A stretch of 64,000 bases of DNA from Syntrophotalea acetylenivorans (GCF_001887775.1 NZ_CP015519.1:2766001-2830000); one strand, 5' to 3'; positions 45,031-54,975 are shown, numbered from the stretch's first letter. A program made the numbers and translations. The notes: generated from the letters alone by a model not told the origin.

Positions 45031-47553
45031 ATGCACCACAAAAGACCTCCTCTAAAATCCATGAGTTCGATGGGTGAAGATAGCCGCAGCCTCTATGCTT
45101 GTCTGATTTATCGCCAGGATTGTGAGCGGAACAGGGAAGTGTCCCGTTATCTGGCGGCCGGTTTGGATGTGAAAGAACAGGTTGTCGTCGTTATCTCCGG
45201 TCCCTTACAAAAGTCTTTTTGTGCCGCACTGCAAAGTCAGGGATTGAAAACCAGCGAGGCGGAACAAAGCGGCCATCTGCTTTTTGCCAGTCCCGAAGGT
45301 CTTGGTTTGGTAACGGCGTCTTCAGTCGCCGATGCAGTAAATTGTTTAGCCGCTGTCGGGCGTAAGGCGATGGCGCAAGGGTTTCGCGGTGTTCGAATCT
45401 ATTGGGAAATGTCCGGGGCTATGCTGGAGAAAGACCTTGCCTGGCTGCAGGAGTGCCTTGCCGGATGTGACCGTTTGGCGGCAACCACCGATATTTCCCT
45501 GCTCTGCGGATATGACCGTCAGCAAGTACCCGGCAGCCTGCTGATAGAAGTCCTGGGTCTCTATCCGCTGCTTATTCATCGGGGGAAACGGATTGCCAAC
45601 AGCCATTATCTACTTTCAGACGCTAAATCGGCACCTTCTTCAGGAAGCTTTTTCAGGGCCCCCGATGAAAACACAGGAAGCCACCGTGAAAAGCGCAACA
45701 AAAGGCCCTATCGCCGCGGGCAAGTCCTTGATGCCATTTTTTCCGCGGCCCCTATCGGTCTGTGGGTGCTGAACAAAGAACAGCGCATGGTCTTCACCAA
45801 CCAAAATTTTTGCCTTGCCACAGGGGTCAGTGAAGAGCAGTTTCTGCAAGCCCCCCACTATTCAATGGTTATGTCTGCCGACGAAGCGGTCGAGTGCATG
45901 CTTTCCGATGCTGAGGCCTTTAGAGCCGACGGACCGGTGGAAAGTGAAGAACTGATCAGTTCGGTCGATGGAGACCAGCATATTTTTCGGATAGTGAAGA
46001 CCAAGGTGGTCAATGAAGAACAGGATGTCGAGGGGCTATTGGGGCTGGCCATCGATATTACCGAACAAAAAGAAGCCGAGCGTCGTCTGCGGCATAGCGA
46101 AGCCCGCTTTCGGGATATCGCTTTAAGTATAGGTGATTTTATTTGGGAACTGGATGCCGACGGCCGTTTTATCTATTGCTCAGATAAAGTTGAGGAAATG
46201 CTGGGGTTTGCAGCTCCGGAGCTGCTCGGCAAATGTTTTTTCGATGTAATCACCGGCCGAAAGGCCAAGGATCTGGAACGCTTGATTTGCGATTCGGAAA
46301 CCCCCAAAGAGGCTTTTAGAAACCTTCAAGGCTGGGCTCTCGACAAAGAGGGACAATGGCATTTCCTGCGTATCAGTGGTGTGCCTATTTTCACAGAAGA
46401 GGGTATCTGTCAGGGATTTCGCGGAGTGACCGAGGACGTTACTAGGCAAAAACAGGCCGAGTCCGGAGTGAAACGAGCTCTGATTCAGGCCGAGCAGGCG
46501 CGGGATCAAATTGACAGTATCATCAAGTCGACTGCGGATGGTTTTATTGTTACCGATCCCCGCAATCACCATATTGAACTGATTAACGATTCGGCCCGGG
46601 AGTTTCTACAAGGCGGACCGCAAAGCCTGGTCGGTCAACCTGTTGCCTATGTAGTAGAGGACGAAGGGCTGCTACGCCAGGTCCAGGAGATTTATTCAGA
46701 GCATGCCCCGCCCTTGCTGCAAACCGATATCCGCTTGTCGAAATCAACGGCGGCAAAAGGGCGTATTGTACAAGCTCGCACCTCGCTGATGCGCAACAAG
46801 CAGGGGAGGGTGAACGGTGCTCTTACCGTATTACGGGATGTTACCCGCGAGCGGGAGCTGGATCGCATGAAGGCGGAATTCATGTCCATGGCCGCCCATG
46901 AGTTGCGTACCCCCTTGACCGCTATTCTCGGTTATTCTGAGTTGTGCCTGAACCCGGAGGAGTTCGGCGGTTTTAATGGGGCTCAACAAAAGGAATTTAT
47001 TGCCGAGATTAACGACAAGGCCGAGGTGTTGGCGAAGCTGGTCAATGACTTGCTCGATATCAGTCGCCTGGAGGCGGGCAAGCCGCTACCGCTGAATATC
47101 GAGAAAGTCGCTATAGAACCGATGCTTACGAAGTTAGTAAAACGCTATCGTTTGCTGGCTCCCAAACATCTATTTGAGGTTGATTTGTCAGGGGACCTTC
47201 CCGAGTTTGTGCCGGCTGATGGCGAAAGACTGGAACAGGTATTGGAAAACCTGTTCAGCAATGCGGTTAAATATTCACTGGAAGGCAGCTTGATTCGTGT
47301 GGGTGGAGAGAGGGTTAACGGTTATTGCCAGATATCGGTGATCGATCAGGGGATTGGCATGACCAGCGAGCAGGAAGACCGGGTTTTTGACAAATATTAC
47401 CGGGCCGATTGTTCCGATACGGCTGCCAGGGGAATTGGGCTCGGCATGAGCATCGCGAGGGAGATTGTTGAGCAGCATGGCGGTGCCATTTGGTTGGAAA
47501 GCGCAACGGGAGTGGGAACCCGGGTCACTTTTACCGTTCCGCTTAAGCGCTGA
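45031..47553 (+). CDS. MEDS-domain, multi-PAS sensor histidine kinase
   Basis: 840 residues. The N-terminal ~175 residues form a MEDS (DcmR-type sensory) domain: SRSLYACLIYRQDCERNREV and YRQ..YLAAGLDVKEQVVVVI. Three PAS regions follow (~230-350, 355-480, 490-610), then HisKA with SMAAHELRTPLTAILGYSEL and an HATPase with ENLFSNAVKYSLEGSLIRVG, VIDQGIGMTSEQEDRVFDKY and GLGMSIAREIVEQHGG. No membrane helix is seen, so it senses inside the cell. ATG at 45031 has CGGAGA 7 bases before. MEDS domains are linked to methylated or hydrocarbon-derived signals in methanogens and methylotrophs; the ligand here is unknown. No response regulator adjoins. Confidence 0.9.
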   Translation: MHHKRPPLKSMSSMGEDSRSLYACLIYRQDCERNREVSRYLAAGLDVKEQVVVVISGPLQKSFCAALQSQGLKTSEAEQSGHLLFASPEGLGLVTASSVADAVNCLAAVGRKAMAQGFRGVRIYWEMSGAMLEKDLAWLQECLAGCDRLAATTDISLLCGYDRQQVPGSLLIEVLGLYPLLIHRGKRIANSHYLLSDAKSAPSSGSFFRAPDENTGSHREKRNKRPYRRGQVLDAIFSAAPIGLWVLNKEQRMVFTNQNFCLATGVSEEQFLQAPHYSMVMSADEAVECMLSDAEAFRADGPVESEELISSVDGDQHIFRIVKTKVVNEEQDVEGLLGLAIDITEQKEAERRLRHSEARFRDIALSIGDFIWELDADGRFIYCSDKVEEMLGFAAPELLGKCFFDVITGRKAKDLERLICDSETPKEAFRNLQGWALDKEGQWHFLRISGVPIFTEEGICQGFRGVTEDVTRQKQAESGVKRALIQAEQARDQIDSIIKSTADGFIVTDPRNHHIELINDSAREFLQGGPQSLVGQPVAYVVEDEGLLRQVQEIYSEHAPPLLQTDIRLSKSTAAKGRIVQARTSLMRNKQGRVNGALTVLRDVTRERELDRMKAEFMSMAAHELRTPLTAILGYSELCLNPEEFGGFNGAQQKEFIAEINDKAEVLAKLVNDLLDISRLEAGKPLPLNIEKVAIEPMLTKLVKRYRLLAPKHLFEVDLSGDLPEFVPADGERLEQVLENLFSNAVKYSLEGSLIRVGGERVNGYCQISVIDQGIGMTSEQEDRVFDKYYRADCSDTAARGIGLGMSIAREIVEQHGGAIWLESATGVGTRVTFTVPLKR

Positions 47554-47581
47554 TTTTAGCCTGCGTAGCGCCTCCGTAAGG

Positions 47582-47968
47582 TCATTGTTGCAACAATTTG
47601 TCGATAATTGGGCGGTCCGCCGGGAGTAAATCGTATTCGGGCAATTGCTCCACGGTAAGCCAGCGGTGCTCGTCGACCTCCAGATTGCGAATAGCTTCGC
47701 TCAAGGGAAGGCATTCATAGACCAGAATCAGTACGGGCCCCCAGTCATAGCGGTGATAGACCACTTCAAAAATTGCTCCAACCTCGATTTCAAGGTCGAG
47801 TTCTTCCCGTAACTCCCTTTTCAGGGCTTGTTGCGGTGTCTCGTTGTTTTGTAGTTTGCCTCCCGGAAACTCCCAGAATCCGCCCTGCTGCTTGTCCGCA
47901 GGGCGTTTTGTTATCAAGATCTTAGAATCCTTGCGCAGCAAGGCGGCGGTGACGATCAGCGGTGGCAT
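47582..47968 (-). CDS. mutT: Nudix hydrolase, MutT-type 8-oxo-dGTP diphosphatase
   Basis: 128 residues. The Nudix box GGKLQNNETPQQALKRELRE then ELDL fits GX5EX7REUXEEXGU. N-terminal TAALLRKDSKILITKRPADK and C-terminal DEHRWLTVEQLPEYDLLPAD match MutT. It removes oxidised nucleotides from the pool. The upstream Nudix genes of other substrates (e.g. ADP-ribose) differ outside the box; MutT is most likely. Convergent with the MEDS kinase gene. Confidence 0.88.
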   Translation of the reverse strand: MPPLIVTAALLRKDSKILITKRPADKQQGGFWEFPGGKLQNNETPQQALKRELREELDLEIEVGAIFEVVYHRYDWGPVLILVYECLPLSEAIRNLEVDEHRWLTVEQLPEYDLLPADRPIIDKLLQQ

Positions 47969-48145
47969 GGGGTTCCTTTAAATGTGATGCTTCAGATGGC
48001 GGGAGGAATGAACAGCAGGCAGTATACCGTGCAGACAAGGTGGGAGGAAGGGGCTTTTTTGCTGACGGCGAAGAACCGATATGTTAAAGGTTGCCATCTT
48101 GAAACATTTGGAATGCAGCAACTCATTGGAACCGGAAAAAGGGTG

Positions 48146-48859
48146 ATGTTTAAAATATCCGAAAAAGGACGGGGCATCCGCGACATGTTCGATGCCATTG
48201 CGCCCCGCTACGATTTCCTCAACCGTCTCCTGTCTCTGGGAGTCGACCGCCGATGGCGGAGTTTTGCCGTGGGGCAGTTGCAGATCCCCGACGGGGGAAA
48301 GGTGCTCGATGTGGCGACCGGCACGGGGGATGTCGCTCTGGAGATTGCCTCACGGACCCCGGAGTCGGTTCGCGTCGTCGGTGAGGACTTCACCCAGGGA
48401 ATGCTGGCTGTCGGTCAGCAGAAGATCGACGCCTCCCCGTTTGGCAGCCGGATTTTCCTGGTGAACGCCCCCTGCGAAGCCATCCCCCATCCCGATCGGA
48501 CTTTTGATGGAGTCACCATCGCCTTCGGAATTCGCAACGTGGTCGATCGCCTGGCGGGCCTCCGGGAAATGCGCCGGGTCCTCAAACCGGGGGGCAGGGC
48601 GGTGGTTTTGGAGTTTTCCAATCCGCGAAGCCGCCTTTTCAAGGCCCTCTACTATTTCTACTTTCGCCGCGTCCTGCCTTTTCTCGGCGGTCTCTTCTCT
48701 CGGCGCAGCGCCTACCAGTACCTTCCCGATTCGGTCCTGGAATTCCCCGACCAGGAAACCTTCAAAGCCCTCATGGAAGAGGCAGGGTTCTCTTGTCTGC
48801 AGCATTTCGATCTGACCTTCGGCATCGCCACGGTTTATGTGGGTGTGTGTCCAGATTAA
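48146..48859 (+). CDS. menG: Demethylmenaquinone methyltransferase (UbiE/MenG)
   Basis: 237 residues. UbiE family: KGRGIRDMFDAIAPRYDFLN, LDVATGTGDVALEIA (motif I), TIAFGIRNVVDRLAGLREMR (UbiE signature) and VLEFSNPRS..ALYYFYFRRVLP. Anaerobes of this group use menaquinone, so MenG is the more likely role. The ATG at 48146 (MFKISEKGRG) is chosen; the longer frame from 47984 lacks family similarity in its first 54 residues. Confidence 0.9.
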   Translation: MFKISEKGRGIRDMFDAIAPRYDFLNRLLSLGVDRRWRSFAVGQLQIPDGGKVLDVATGTGDVALEIASRTPESVRVVGEDFTQGMLAVGQQKIDASPFGSRIFLVNAPCEAIPHPDRTFDGVTIAFGIRNVVDRLAGLREMRRVLKPGGRAVVLEFSNPRSRLFKALYYFYFRRVLPFLGGLFSRRSAYQYLPDSVLEFPDQETFKALMEEAGFSCLQHFDLTFGIATVYVGVCPD

Positions 48860-49007
48860 TTCCCCCCCCCCTCCCTCATTGTGGAATGGAAATGAACGCC
48901 CGGGCCACAACTCTTGGAAAAGACACTTTTCCATGTACACTTCTAATTGAGATATGGACTTGGTAATCGGATTGTTTGGTGAAAACCAAGCTCTGATAGG
49001 TAGCTGC

Positions 49008-49043
49008 GACCAAGAAAAATTTTAGAAATATCTTGGTCTTAAA
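49008..49043 (+). promoter_or_regulatory. Hairpin just upstream of the first GNAT-like gene
   Basis: GACCAAGA (49008-49015) pairs with TCTTGGTC (49031-49038), then TTAAAA; the ribosome site of the GNAT gene is 11 bases further on. A smaller stem, TTGGT..ACCAA, is at 48976-48989. Terminator of an upstream transcript, or leader structure. Confidence 0.4.
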
Positions 49044-49060
49044 AACATAGGGTGACGAAA

Positions 49061-49750
49061 ATGAGCAGATTGATCAATCGCATCAAAATGGTCCTTCGCA
49101 TGGTGGCAAAGGGAGAGGCCGGTCTGCTTGGCAGGGAATTCACACGGCGCTTGTATTCGAACGAACGTTCCTTGGGTCTGCGGCGGGATCTGGATGCCCC
49201 TTTCGAGACGCCTGCGGCAAAAATTGCCATCCAAATCCGTCCATTGCGTGAGGAAGATGTGACTGAACTCCTGGACGAATGTGCCGAAGGGTTTTCACGT
49301 GAGGCTGTTAAGGAACGAGCCCAGCGTAAGCTTCTTCTTCGCGAGAAGATTCCTGCGTGTTATGTAGCAGTAACGGAAGATGACAGGCCGGCTTATATGC
49401 AGTGGCTTATGGCGGCTGAACAAAATGCCAAGATACAAGCGTATTTCAGAGGTGGGTTCCCGGTTCTCAAAGAGGACGAGGGCCTTTTGGAATTCGCTTT
49501 TTCTTTGGAAAAATACCGTGGAATGAGAATTATGCCTCACGCCATGGCTGAGATTGCAAAAAAGGGTCGTGATTTTGGCGCAAAATATATCATCACCTTT
49601 GTCCCGGAAGAGAATATTCCGTCGCTGAAAGGATGCAAGCGAGCCGGCTTTTCTCCTTATATGGTACGTGTGGATCGGTGGCGATGGTTCCGGCGTTGCA
49701 GTGAATTCCAAAAATTGCCACCAGATACAGCATATTCTTTTGATGGTTAA
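49061..49750 (+). CDS. GNAT-like acyltransferase paralogue 1
   Basis: 229 residues. Soluble protein with a basic N-terminus and a GNAT-type core: IRPLREEDVTELLDECAEGF, CYVAVTEDDRPAYMQWLMAA, LLEFAFSLEKYRGMRIMPHA (acetyl-CoA loop analogue) and GAKYIITFVPEENIPSLKGC. Such folds serve acetyl or aminoacyl transfer; no substrate can be read. ATG at 49061 was chosen over GTG at 49052 because the twin gene starts at the equivalent ATG and both follow AGGGTGA. Tandem paralogue of 49932. Confidence 0.7.
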   Translation: MSRLINRIKMVLRMVAKGEAGLLGREFTRRLYSNERSLGLRRDLDAPFETPAAKIAIQIRPLREEDVTELLDECAEGFSREAVKERAQRKLLLREKIPACYVAVTEDDRPAYMQWLMAAEQNAKIQAYFRGGFPVLKEDEGLLEFAFSLEKYRGMRIMPHAMAEIAKKGRDFGAKYIITFVPEENIPSLKGCKRAGFSPYMVRVDRWRWFRRCSEFQKLPPDTAYSFDG

Positions 49751-49931
49751 CCCGTTGTAGAAGTGGTTTCCGTCATAACAAACAAAAAAATGAGTTAACC
49801 GGGTTACTGTGAAAGGCTGCCGGTCTTTCCTCGCTGAATAAACAACTCAATTTATCACAGATAAGATTGTTGCATGACTGGAGGTCTGTTGCTCATATCG
49901 CTGGCATAGAATAACCACAGGGTGAATTCCA

Positions 49932-50669
49932 ATGAGCACATTGATGAACCGCGCCAAAATGGTCTTTCTCCTGCTGGTCTCGGGGAAAATAGGGTTGCTC
50001 GGAAGAGAGTTCAAGCGGCGCTTGTATTCGAACGAACGCTCCCTGTGCCTGCGGCGGGATCTGGATATTCCTTTTGAGACGCCTGCGGCTAAACTTGCTA
50101 TCGAAATCCGCCCATTGCATGAGACAGATGTGGGTGAACTATTGGATGTCCATGACGAAGGGATTCCAGGTAAGGCTGTCAAAGACCGGGTCCAGCGTAA
50201 GCTTTTTCTTCCCGAAAAGGTTCCTGTGTGCTATGTGGCAGTGACTGAAGACGGCAGCCCGGCTTTTATGCAGTGGCTTATGGCGGCCACAGAAAATGAA
50301 AAGATACAAGAGTATTTTTGTGGTGGAGTGCCGGTTCTCAACGAGGATGAGGGACTGCTTGAATTCGGGTTCACTTTGGAAAAATATCGCGGCCTGAGAA
50401 TTATGCCTCACGCCATCTCTGAGATCGCTAAAAAAGGTCGTGATTTCGGCGCGAAATATATAATCACCTTTGTTCCGGAGAAAAATATCCCATCGCTGAA
50501 AGGATGTAAGCGCGCCGGCTTTTCCCCTTATATGGTTCGTGTCGCCAGATGGAGGTGGTTCCGACGTCGCTGTCAATTCAAAATGTTGCCGCCTGGGACA
50601 CCATTCTCCTTTGACAGTTATCCGGCTGCCGAACCGGTTCCCTCTTCAACAAATGAGAAATTCAGTTAG
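49932..50669 (+). CDS. GNAT-like acyltransferase paralogue 2
   Basis: 245 residues, about three quarters identical by eye to paralogue 1 along the whole length, with a longer C-terminal tail (FSFDSYPAAEPVPSS). LGREFKRRLYSNERSLCLRR and LEKYRGLRIMPHAISEIAKK are shared. The intergenic DNA between the two (181 bp) is not duplicated. A recent tandem duplication with partial divergence is likely. Function unknown; see paralogue 1. Confidence 0.7.
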   Translation: MSTLMNRAKMVFLLLVSGKIGLLGREFKRRLYSNERSLCLRRDLDIPFETPAAKLAIEIRPLHETDVGELLDVHDEGIPGKAVKDRVQRKLFLPEKVPVCYVAVTEDGSPAFMQWLMAATENEKIQEYFCGGVPVLNEDEGLLEFGFTLEKYRGLRIMPHAISEIAKKGRDFGAKYIITFVPEKNIPSLKGCKRAGFSPYMVRVARWRWFRRRCQFKMLPPGTPFSFDSYPAAEPVPSSTNEKFS

Positions 50670-50782
50670 TTTCTGGCCGGAAACAGCCCTTTTCCGTAAG
50701 CTCTAGGTCAATCTATGTCCTTGCTTTGTGCGCCGTACCGCGGTGTACGCCTCCGCGCAAGGCTTTGTCATCCGCGAATGCA

Positions 50783-53700
50783 CTACGGCCCCTGGGGCGC
50801 CGGCTTCGCAGGCTGGCCGGTAATGACTTCGCCGGGATCGGTGATCAGTTTGCCCGGCAGCCCCAGCACCCGCTTGAAAATACCAAGGACCTTGGTTGAA
50901 ACCGAGGTCACCGGAACCGGTAGAACCTTGGGGGATTTGCTCGGTCCAGTGATCTCAAAATGAGCCGTGATCAGAGCTTTTTCCTTCCCCGTCAGCAGCC
51001 AGCCGGCGACCGGTATGTGGGTAACCAGCTTGTCGACAGTGCCGAAGGGTTTGACGCCAAGAATCAAGTCAAGTTCTTTGTTGACCAGGTTAATATCCCC
51101 TACCAGCGACAGGTTCATGGCGTTGCTGGTTATAAGCAGGTCTTCTGTTGTTAAAACTCCGTCACGCAGAACAAAGCCTCCCTCCAGGCTGGAAAAAGGC
51201 ATGCCCTCTTCAACCATGTCCGGTAATTGCAGGGTAAGAATCTGGGAGACGTTGAGCAGGGAGAAGACCTTGGCTAAAAAGGTGAACTTACGCAACACGC
51301 CTTCCTTGATTGTCAGCTGAAACCCGCCATCTGCAGTCGGGAGAAAATTCGCTCCCAACTCACCCGTCAGCTGAAAATCTCCATCCAGTGCACCGCTGAG
51401 CAAACCTTTTTCCCCGAGTACTTTGCCGTATTGCAGGGTTGATGCCTCGACTCCCTTGATCTGTCCCGAAACGGTGAGCAAGCGATTCTGATTAGTATCT
51501 TTATGCAGGGCGATTTGAGCCAGACAACTGCCGCCGCCGGTGTGGAAACGCAGTGGGCTGAGACGCAACACGCCGTCAACGGAAGTGACGGTAGTCGTGG
51601 CCTGCTCAACGAGCAGGCCCTGATAGGTGCCCTTGGCGACTTCGGCCTTAACCACCACTTTGAGTCGGTTTTTCTTCGGGGTACGGGCCGGTTTTCTCGG
51701 TGCCTGCCAGAGGGCAACAACCGAATCTATATCGGCTTGTCCCGCCCTGGCGGTAAGATTAAGCTCCGGATTTTTGCCGCCTTGCAGAATGCCGCTGACG
51801 GCTACTTGGGTGCCGCTATCAAGCGTAACGTGCAGATCGTTGAAATTGACTTGCTTCCCGACAAAGACCAGGCTCCCCTTAAGATTGTGCAAAGTGGCTT
51901 TGGGAGAAGGGAAGATCAGTTCGTTGGCCCGCAATTTCTTCGCGTTGAGGTTAAGTTCGATGCGGGGCTTCGACCAGTTACTGATTTGGCCGCCGAGGCT
52001 GACTTTTGATTTGCCGAGCAGACCCTTTACGCCTTGCCATTCGATGTGGTCCGAAAAAAGTTTCAGGTTACCGGAAAAATTCTGAAGATCGCCTCCCAGG
52101 ATTTTGGGAAAGTGGACTCCGCATTTTGTCAGGCTCAGGACTCCTTCTCCCTGTTGAGCAGCGCTTCCACTGCCCTGCAGGCTGTATTCGCCAGACAATT
52201 GGCCTCGCAGTTGAAAGGGCTCAAGAGCCGGGATCAGTGGAAGCCAGGTGGCAAGATCAGTGTCGGTTAAGGTCATGCGCAGAAGGTAGTCCTGCGCCCT
52301 TTGACGCTTATAATAGCCGATCGCCTTGAGTTCCAGCGGGCCGACCTTAAGGCTACTGGCGGTCAGTTTCAGTTCGTCGCTGGTGAGCAGCCCTTGTAAT
52401 TTGAGACCGCTCGGCATGCCCGCTGGTTTGGCCAGCCCTGGTTCATAGCGCAGAGAGCAAGCTTGCAGGTCGGCCTGCAGGCTCCATTGTAGTTGGGAAA
52501 GCAGGCCGCCCATGTTGAAACTGACTAGAATCGGTCCTTCGGCTGTCAGTGGTTGTAGCTTAGGGTTGTCAAAAAGTTTTGCCAGGTTACGGCCTGGCAG
52601 AACCCATCCAGCACCAAAAGTGACGGATCCCGTAGGTTGAAAGGGATGGTCGATAGTGCCGGAAAACTGCAGAGGAGATTCGAGGACTTGGGCTGTTCCG
52701 TCATTCAAGGACAGCCGCTGCTGTTGCCAGGTGGCTGTGGCCTTCACCCTGGTAAAGAGCGGGCTCTTGCCAAAACGGAACTGCCCGTCCTCTAGGTAAA
52801 GGGTGGCCTCCTTGATTGTTTGATGCAGCGCCTGTTGCTGAAATTGAGAAAGGGGACCGGCAAAGCGACTGTAGCCCAGGCGCAGAGTCCCTCCCAACGT
52901 TTGTCCTTCCAGCAGATGGCTGAAGGGTGCCCGGGTGGCAGGCAGCAGGTCCGCGATAGTGCTCAGGGGCAGTTTCTGTGTGGACAGCCCGCCTTCTAGC
53001 CAGGGGTCCGCTTCTCCGTGCTGCAGGGAAAAGTGGCCAGCCAGTTGAAGCTCATTCAGGTGCAGAGTCAGATCATCGAATTTGTTCAGCCCGGTGTCCG
53101 CGGTCCACTGACCGGAAAATCCGAATTTTTGCAAGTTGAGCGGTTGAGGATAGTGCTCGGGGAATTTCAGTAACAGGTTTTCGCCTTGCAGGTCGGTCTT
53201 AAAAGAAAGGCCTTCCTCGGGCGAGCCATGAAGGGCCAGGTCCAGGGTGAGCCGACCACTGCTACCGCTGCAACCCGCTTGAGCGGCGTAAAAACTACAC
53301 AGACCATTTGGATCGATATTTTTGAGATGGACTGACAGGTCCAGCCATAGTTGACGCCAGAGGGCAGGGTTCGTTGGTAAGGCCAGGCGGCCTGCAACCT
53401 CCAGGCGACTGGCCGGTTCCCCGGCCAGTTGGCCACTGAGTTGCAAACGGCTTTTTTGGCGAGAATAAACGTCTCGCAAGTTTAGATTGATTCCCGTCAG
53501 CTGCAGCTCAAAAGGAGTATTTTGTTGCCGCAAATCGTTTAAATTTATGGTGCCTTGCTCAATCTGCAGGGAATGGACCCGCACGGAGTTCAGCAGTTTG
53601 CTAAGCAACACCACGGGGCGCGCTTGAGTGGGAGACTTTTCTGCGGGCGTGAGCAGCGTGAAACGCACACGTGGGCGATGAAGAACAATCTTCTCGAAGC

Positions 53701-53998
53701 TGAGTTTGCCTATAAGCAGCGGTAACAGATTGGTTTGCAGAGACAGTCTGTCGGCTTCCAATAAACGGTCTTCCTTGCTGCCGATTTCTATGGTGGTGAA
53801 ATCAAATGTCGGGCCCGGGCGCAATGACAGGCTGGCTGTGCCGAGTCGGACCGGCTGTGACAGGGCGTTGCTAAGTCGGACTTGCAGCTCATCCCGGTAG
53901 AGGTTCAGATCGAAAGTAGCCAGGAAATAGACAACCCATAGCAGGCCTGTGACGCTCAATAAGCCGAGTAGGGTTAAGATGGGGTGACGGCGGAACAT
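50783..53998 (-). CDS. AsmA-family large envelope protein
   Basis: 1071 residues. A single N-terminal membrane helix (ILTLLGLLSVTGLLWVVYFL) anchors a long periplasmic beta-rich body; AsmA-like C-terminal motifs include GLLSGALDGDFQLTGELGA and LLITSNAMNLSLVGDINLVN. Length and layout fit AsmA/YhdP-type proteins, which act in lipid transport between the membranes. The ATG at 53998 (MFRRHPILTLL) with AAAGGA is preferred to an extension up to 54166. The exact subgroup is uncertain; it may be YhdP/DUF3971-like. Confidence 0.85.
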   Translation of the reverse strand: MFRRHPILTLLGLLSVTGLLWVVYFLATFDLNLYRDELQVRLSNALSQPVRLGTASLSLRPGPTFDFTTIEIGSKEDRLLEADRLSLQTNLLPLLIGKLSFEKIVLHRPRVRFTLLTPAEKSPTQARPVVLLSKLLNSVRVHSLQIEQGTINLNDLRQQNTPFELQLTGINLNLRDVYSRQKSRLQLSGQLAGEPASRLEVAGRLALPTNPALWRQLWLDLSVHLKNIDPNGLCSFYAAQAGCSGSSGRLTLDLALHGSPEEGLSFKTDLQGENLLLKFPEHYPQPLNLQKFGFSGQWTADTGLNKFDDLTLHLNELQLAGHFSLQHGEADPWLEGGLSTQKLPLSTIADLLPATRAPFSHLLEGQTLGGTLRLGYSRFAGPLSQFQQQALHQTIKEATLYLEDGQFRFGKSPLFTRVKATATWQQQRLSLNDGTAQVLESPLQFSGTIDHPFQPTGSVTFGAGWVLPGRNLAKLFDNPKLQPLTAEGPILVSFNMGGLLSQLQWSLQADLQACSLRYEPGLAKPAGMPSGLKLQGLLTSDELKLTASSLKVGPLELKAIGYYKRQRAQDYLLRMTLTDTDLATWLPLIPALEPFQLRGQLSGEYSLQGSGSAAQQGEGVLSLTKCGVHFPKILGGDLQNFSGNLKLFSDHIEWQGVKGLLGKSKVSLGGQISNWSKPRIELNLNAKKLRANELIFPSPKATLHNLKGSLVFVGKQVNFNDLHVTLDSGTQVAVSGILQGGKNPELNLTARAGQADIDSVVALWQAPRKPARTPKKNRLKVVVKAEVAKGTYQGLLVEQATTTVTSVDGVLRLSPLRFHTGGGSCLAQIALHKDTNQNRLLTVSGQIKGVEASTLQYGKVLGEKGLLSGALDGDFQLTGELGANFLPTADGGFQLTIKEGVLRKFTFLAKVFSLLNVSQILTLQLPDMVEEGMPFSSLEGGFVLRDGVLTTEDLLITSNAMNLSLVGDINLVNKELDLILGVKPFGTVDKLVTHIPVAGWLLTGKEKALITAHFEITGPSKSPKVLPVPVTSVSTKVLGIFKRVLGLPGKLITDPGEVITGQPAKPAPQGP

Positions 53999-54099
53999 AG
54001 GTATCCTTTGCTCGGGTTCATCTTGTCCGGCTATTGTGCGATATATGGCGCAGTGGAGCAACTGTAAATGAGATGTGTTGAATGAAGCGATTGGTAACC

Positions 54100-54975
54100 T
54101 TAGATCTCGGGCCGGCAGAAGCCGATAGCTGACAGCAGATGCTTCAGGTCTTGAGGCAGCGGGCAAGCGACGGTTAGCCTCTGCCCGGCGGTGGAGTCGG
54201 GCCAGGAGAGGGTGCAGCAGTGAAGAAAAGGTTGTTGCCGGTTTAAAACCTTCGGTCCTCCGTAACGTCGATCTCCAACCAGAGGGTGGCCGGCATCGGC
54301 CAGCTGACGGCGAATCTGATGTTTGCGGCCGCTGACCAGTTCAAGTTTTAGGAGCGAAAAGTGTTGGTTGCCCTCCAGGCGCCGGTACCGGGTGATGGCT
54401 GCGCGCAACTTGCCTTTGGCCGGTACCGGAGTATGCAATTCGCCGCTGTCGGCTGTTTCGCCCACTACCAGTGCCGTATAGTGCTTTTCCACCTGCCCGG
54501 TCATGAAGTAGTTACCCAGAACACCGGCCGCCCGGCGTCCCTTGGCAAACAGTACCGGCCCTGAGGTGCCGACATCGAGACGGTGCACCGGAAAAGCACC
54601 AAAGGGTAATTGCCGGCGCTTGAGCCATTTGTCCACCCGATCGGCGAGATTATCCGTTTCATGACCGACTCCGCGGTGTATCGCCAGGCCAGCCGGCTTG
54701 TAAACCGCCAGGAAGTCCGGCCCCTCTAACAAAACCTCGATTTTTTCCCGGTGCGATTCCAGCAGGAACCCTGCCAGGCGCTTGTTTCCCGGCAGGGTCA
54801 AAACATCCTCTGCCTGCAGCGGAGTTTGCTCGAGAGTGGCCTGACCGTTGAGCCGCAATTTCCCTTTGCGGATCAGTTGCTGCAGATAAGCGACGGGTGC
54901 GGCAGGAATCTGTTCCTGTAAAAATGCCAACAGGGATTGACCGGAATTTCTGCTGGTTACAGTTAATTTATTCAT
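54100..54975 (-). CDS. RluA-family pseudouridine synthase
   Basis: 291 residues. S4-like N-terminal domain (LQQLIRKGKLRLNGQATLEQ) and synthase domain with FLAVYKPAGLAIHRG, the catalytic Asp motif PVHRLDVGTSGPVLFAKG, and SGRKHQIRRQLADAGHPLVG. Close to RluC/RluD-type enzymes, but I cannot assign the target uridine. Start ATG at 54975 (MNKLTVTSRN); the frame continues upstream to 55392 across the divergent smc start, which is not plausible coding. No clear ribosome site. Confidence 0.88.
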   Translation of the reverse strand: MNKLTVTSRNSGQSLLAFLQEQIPAAPVAYLQQLIRKGKLRLNGQATLEQTPLQAEDVLTLPGNKRLAGFLLESHREKIEVLLEGPDFLAVYKPAGLAIHRGVGHETDNLADRVDKWLKRRQLPFGAFPVHRLDVGTSGPVLFAKGRRAAGVLGNYFMTGQVEKHYTALVVGETADSGELHTPVPAKGKLRAAITRYRRLEGNQHFSLLKLELVSGRKHQIRRQLADAGHPLVGDRRYGGPKVLNRQQPFLHCCTLSWPDSTAGQRLTVACPLPQDLKHLLSAIGFCRPEI

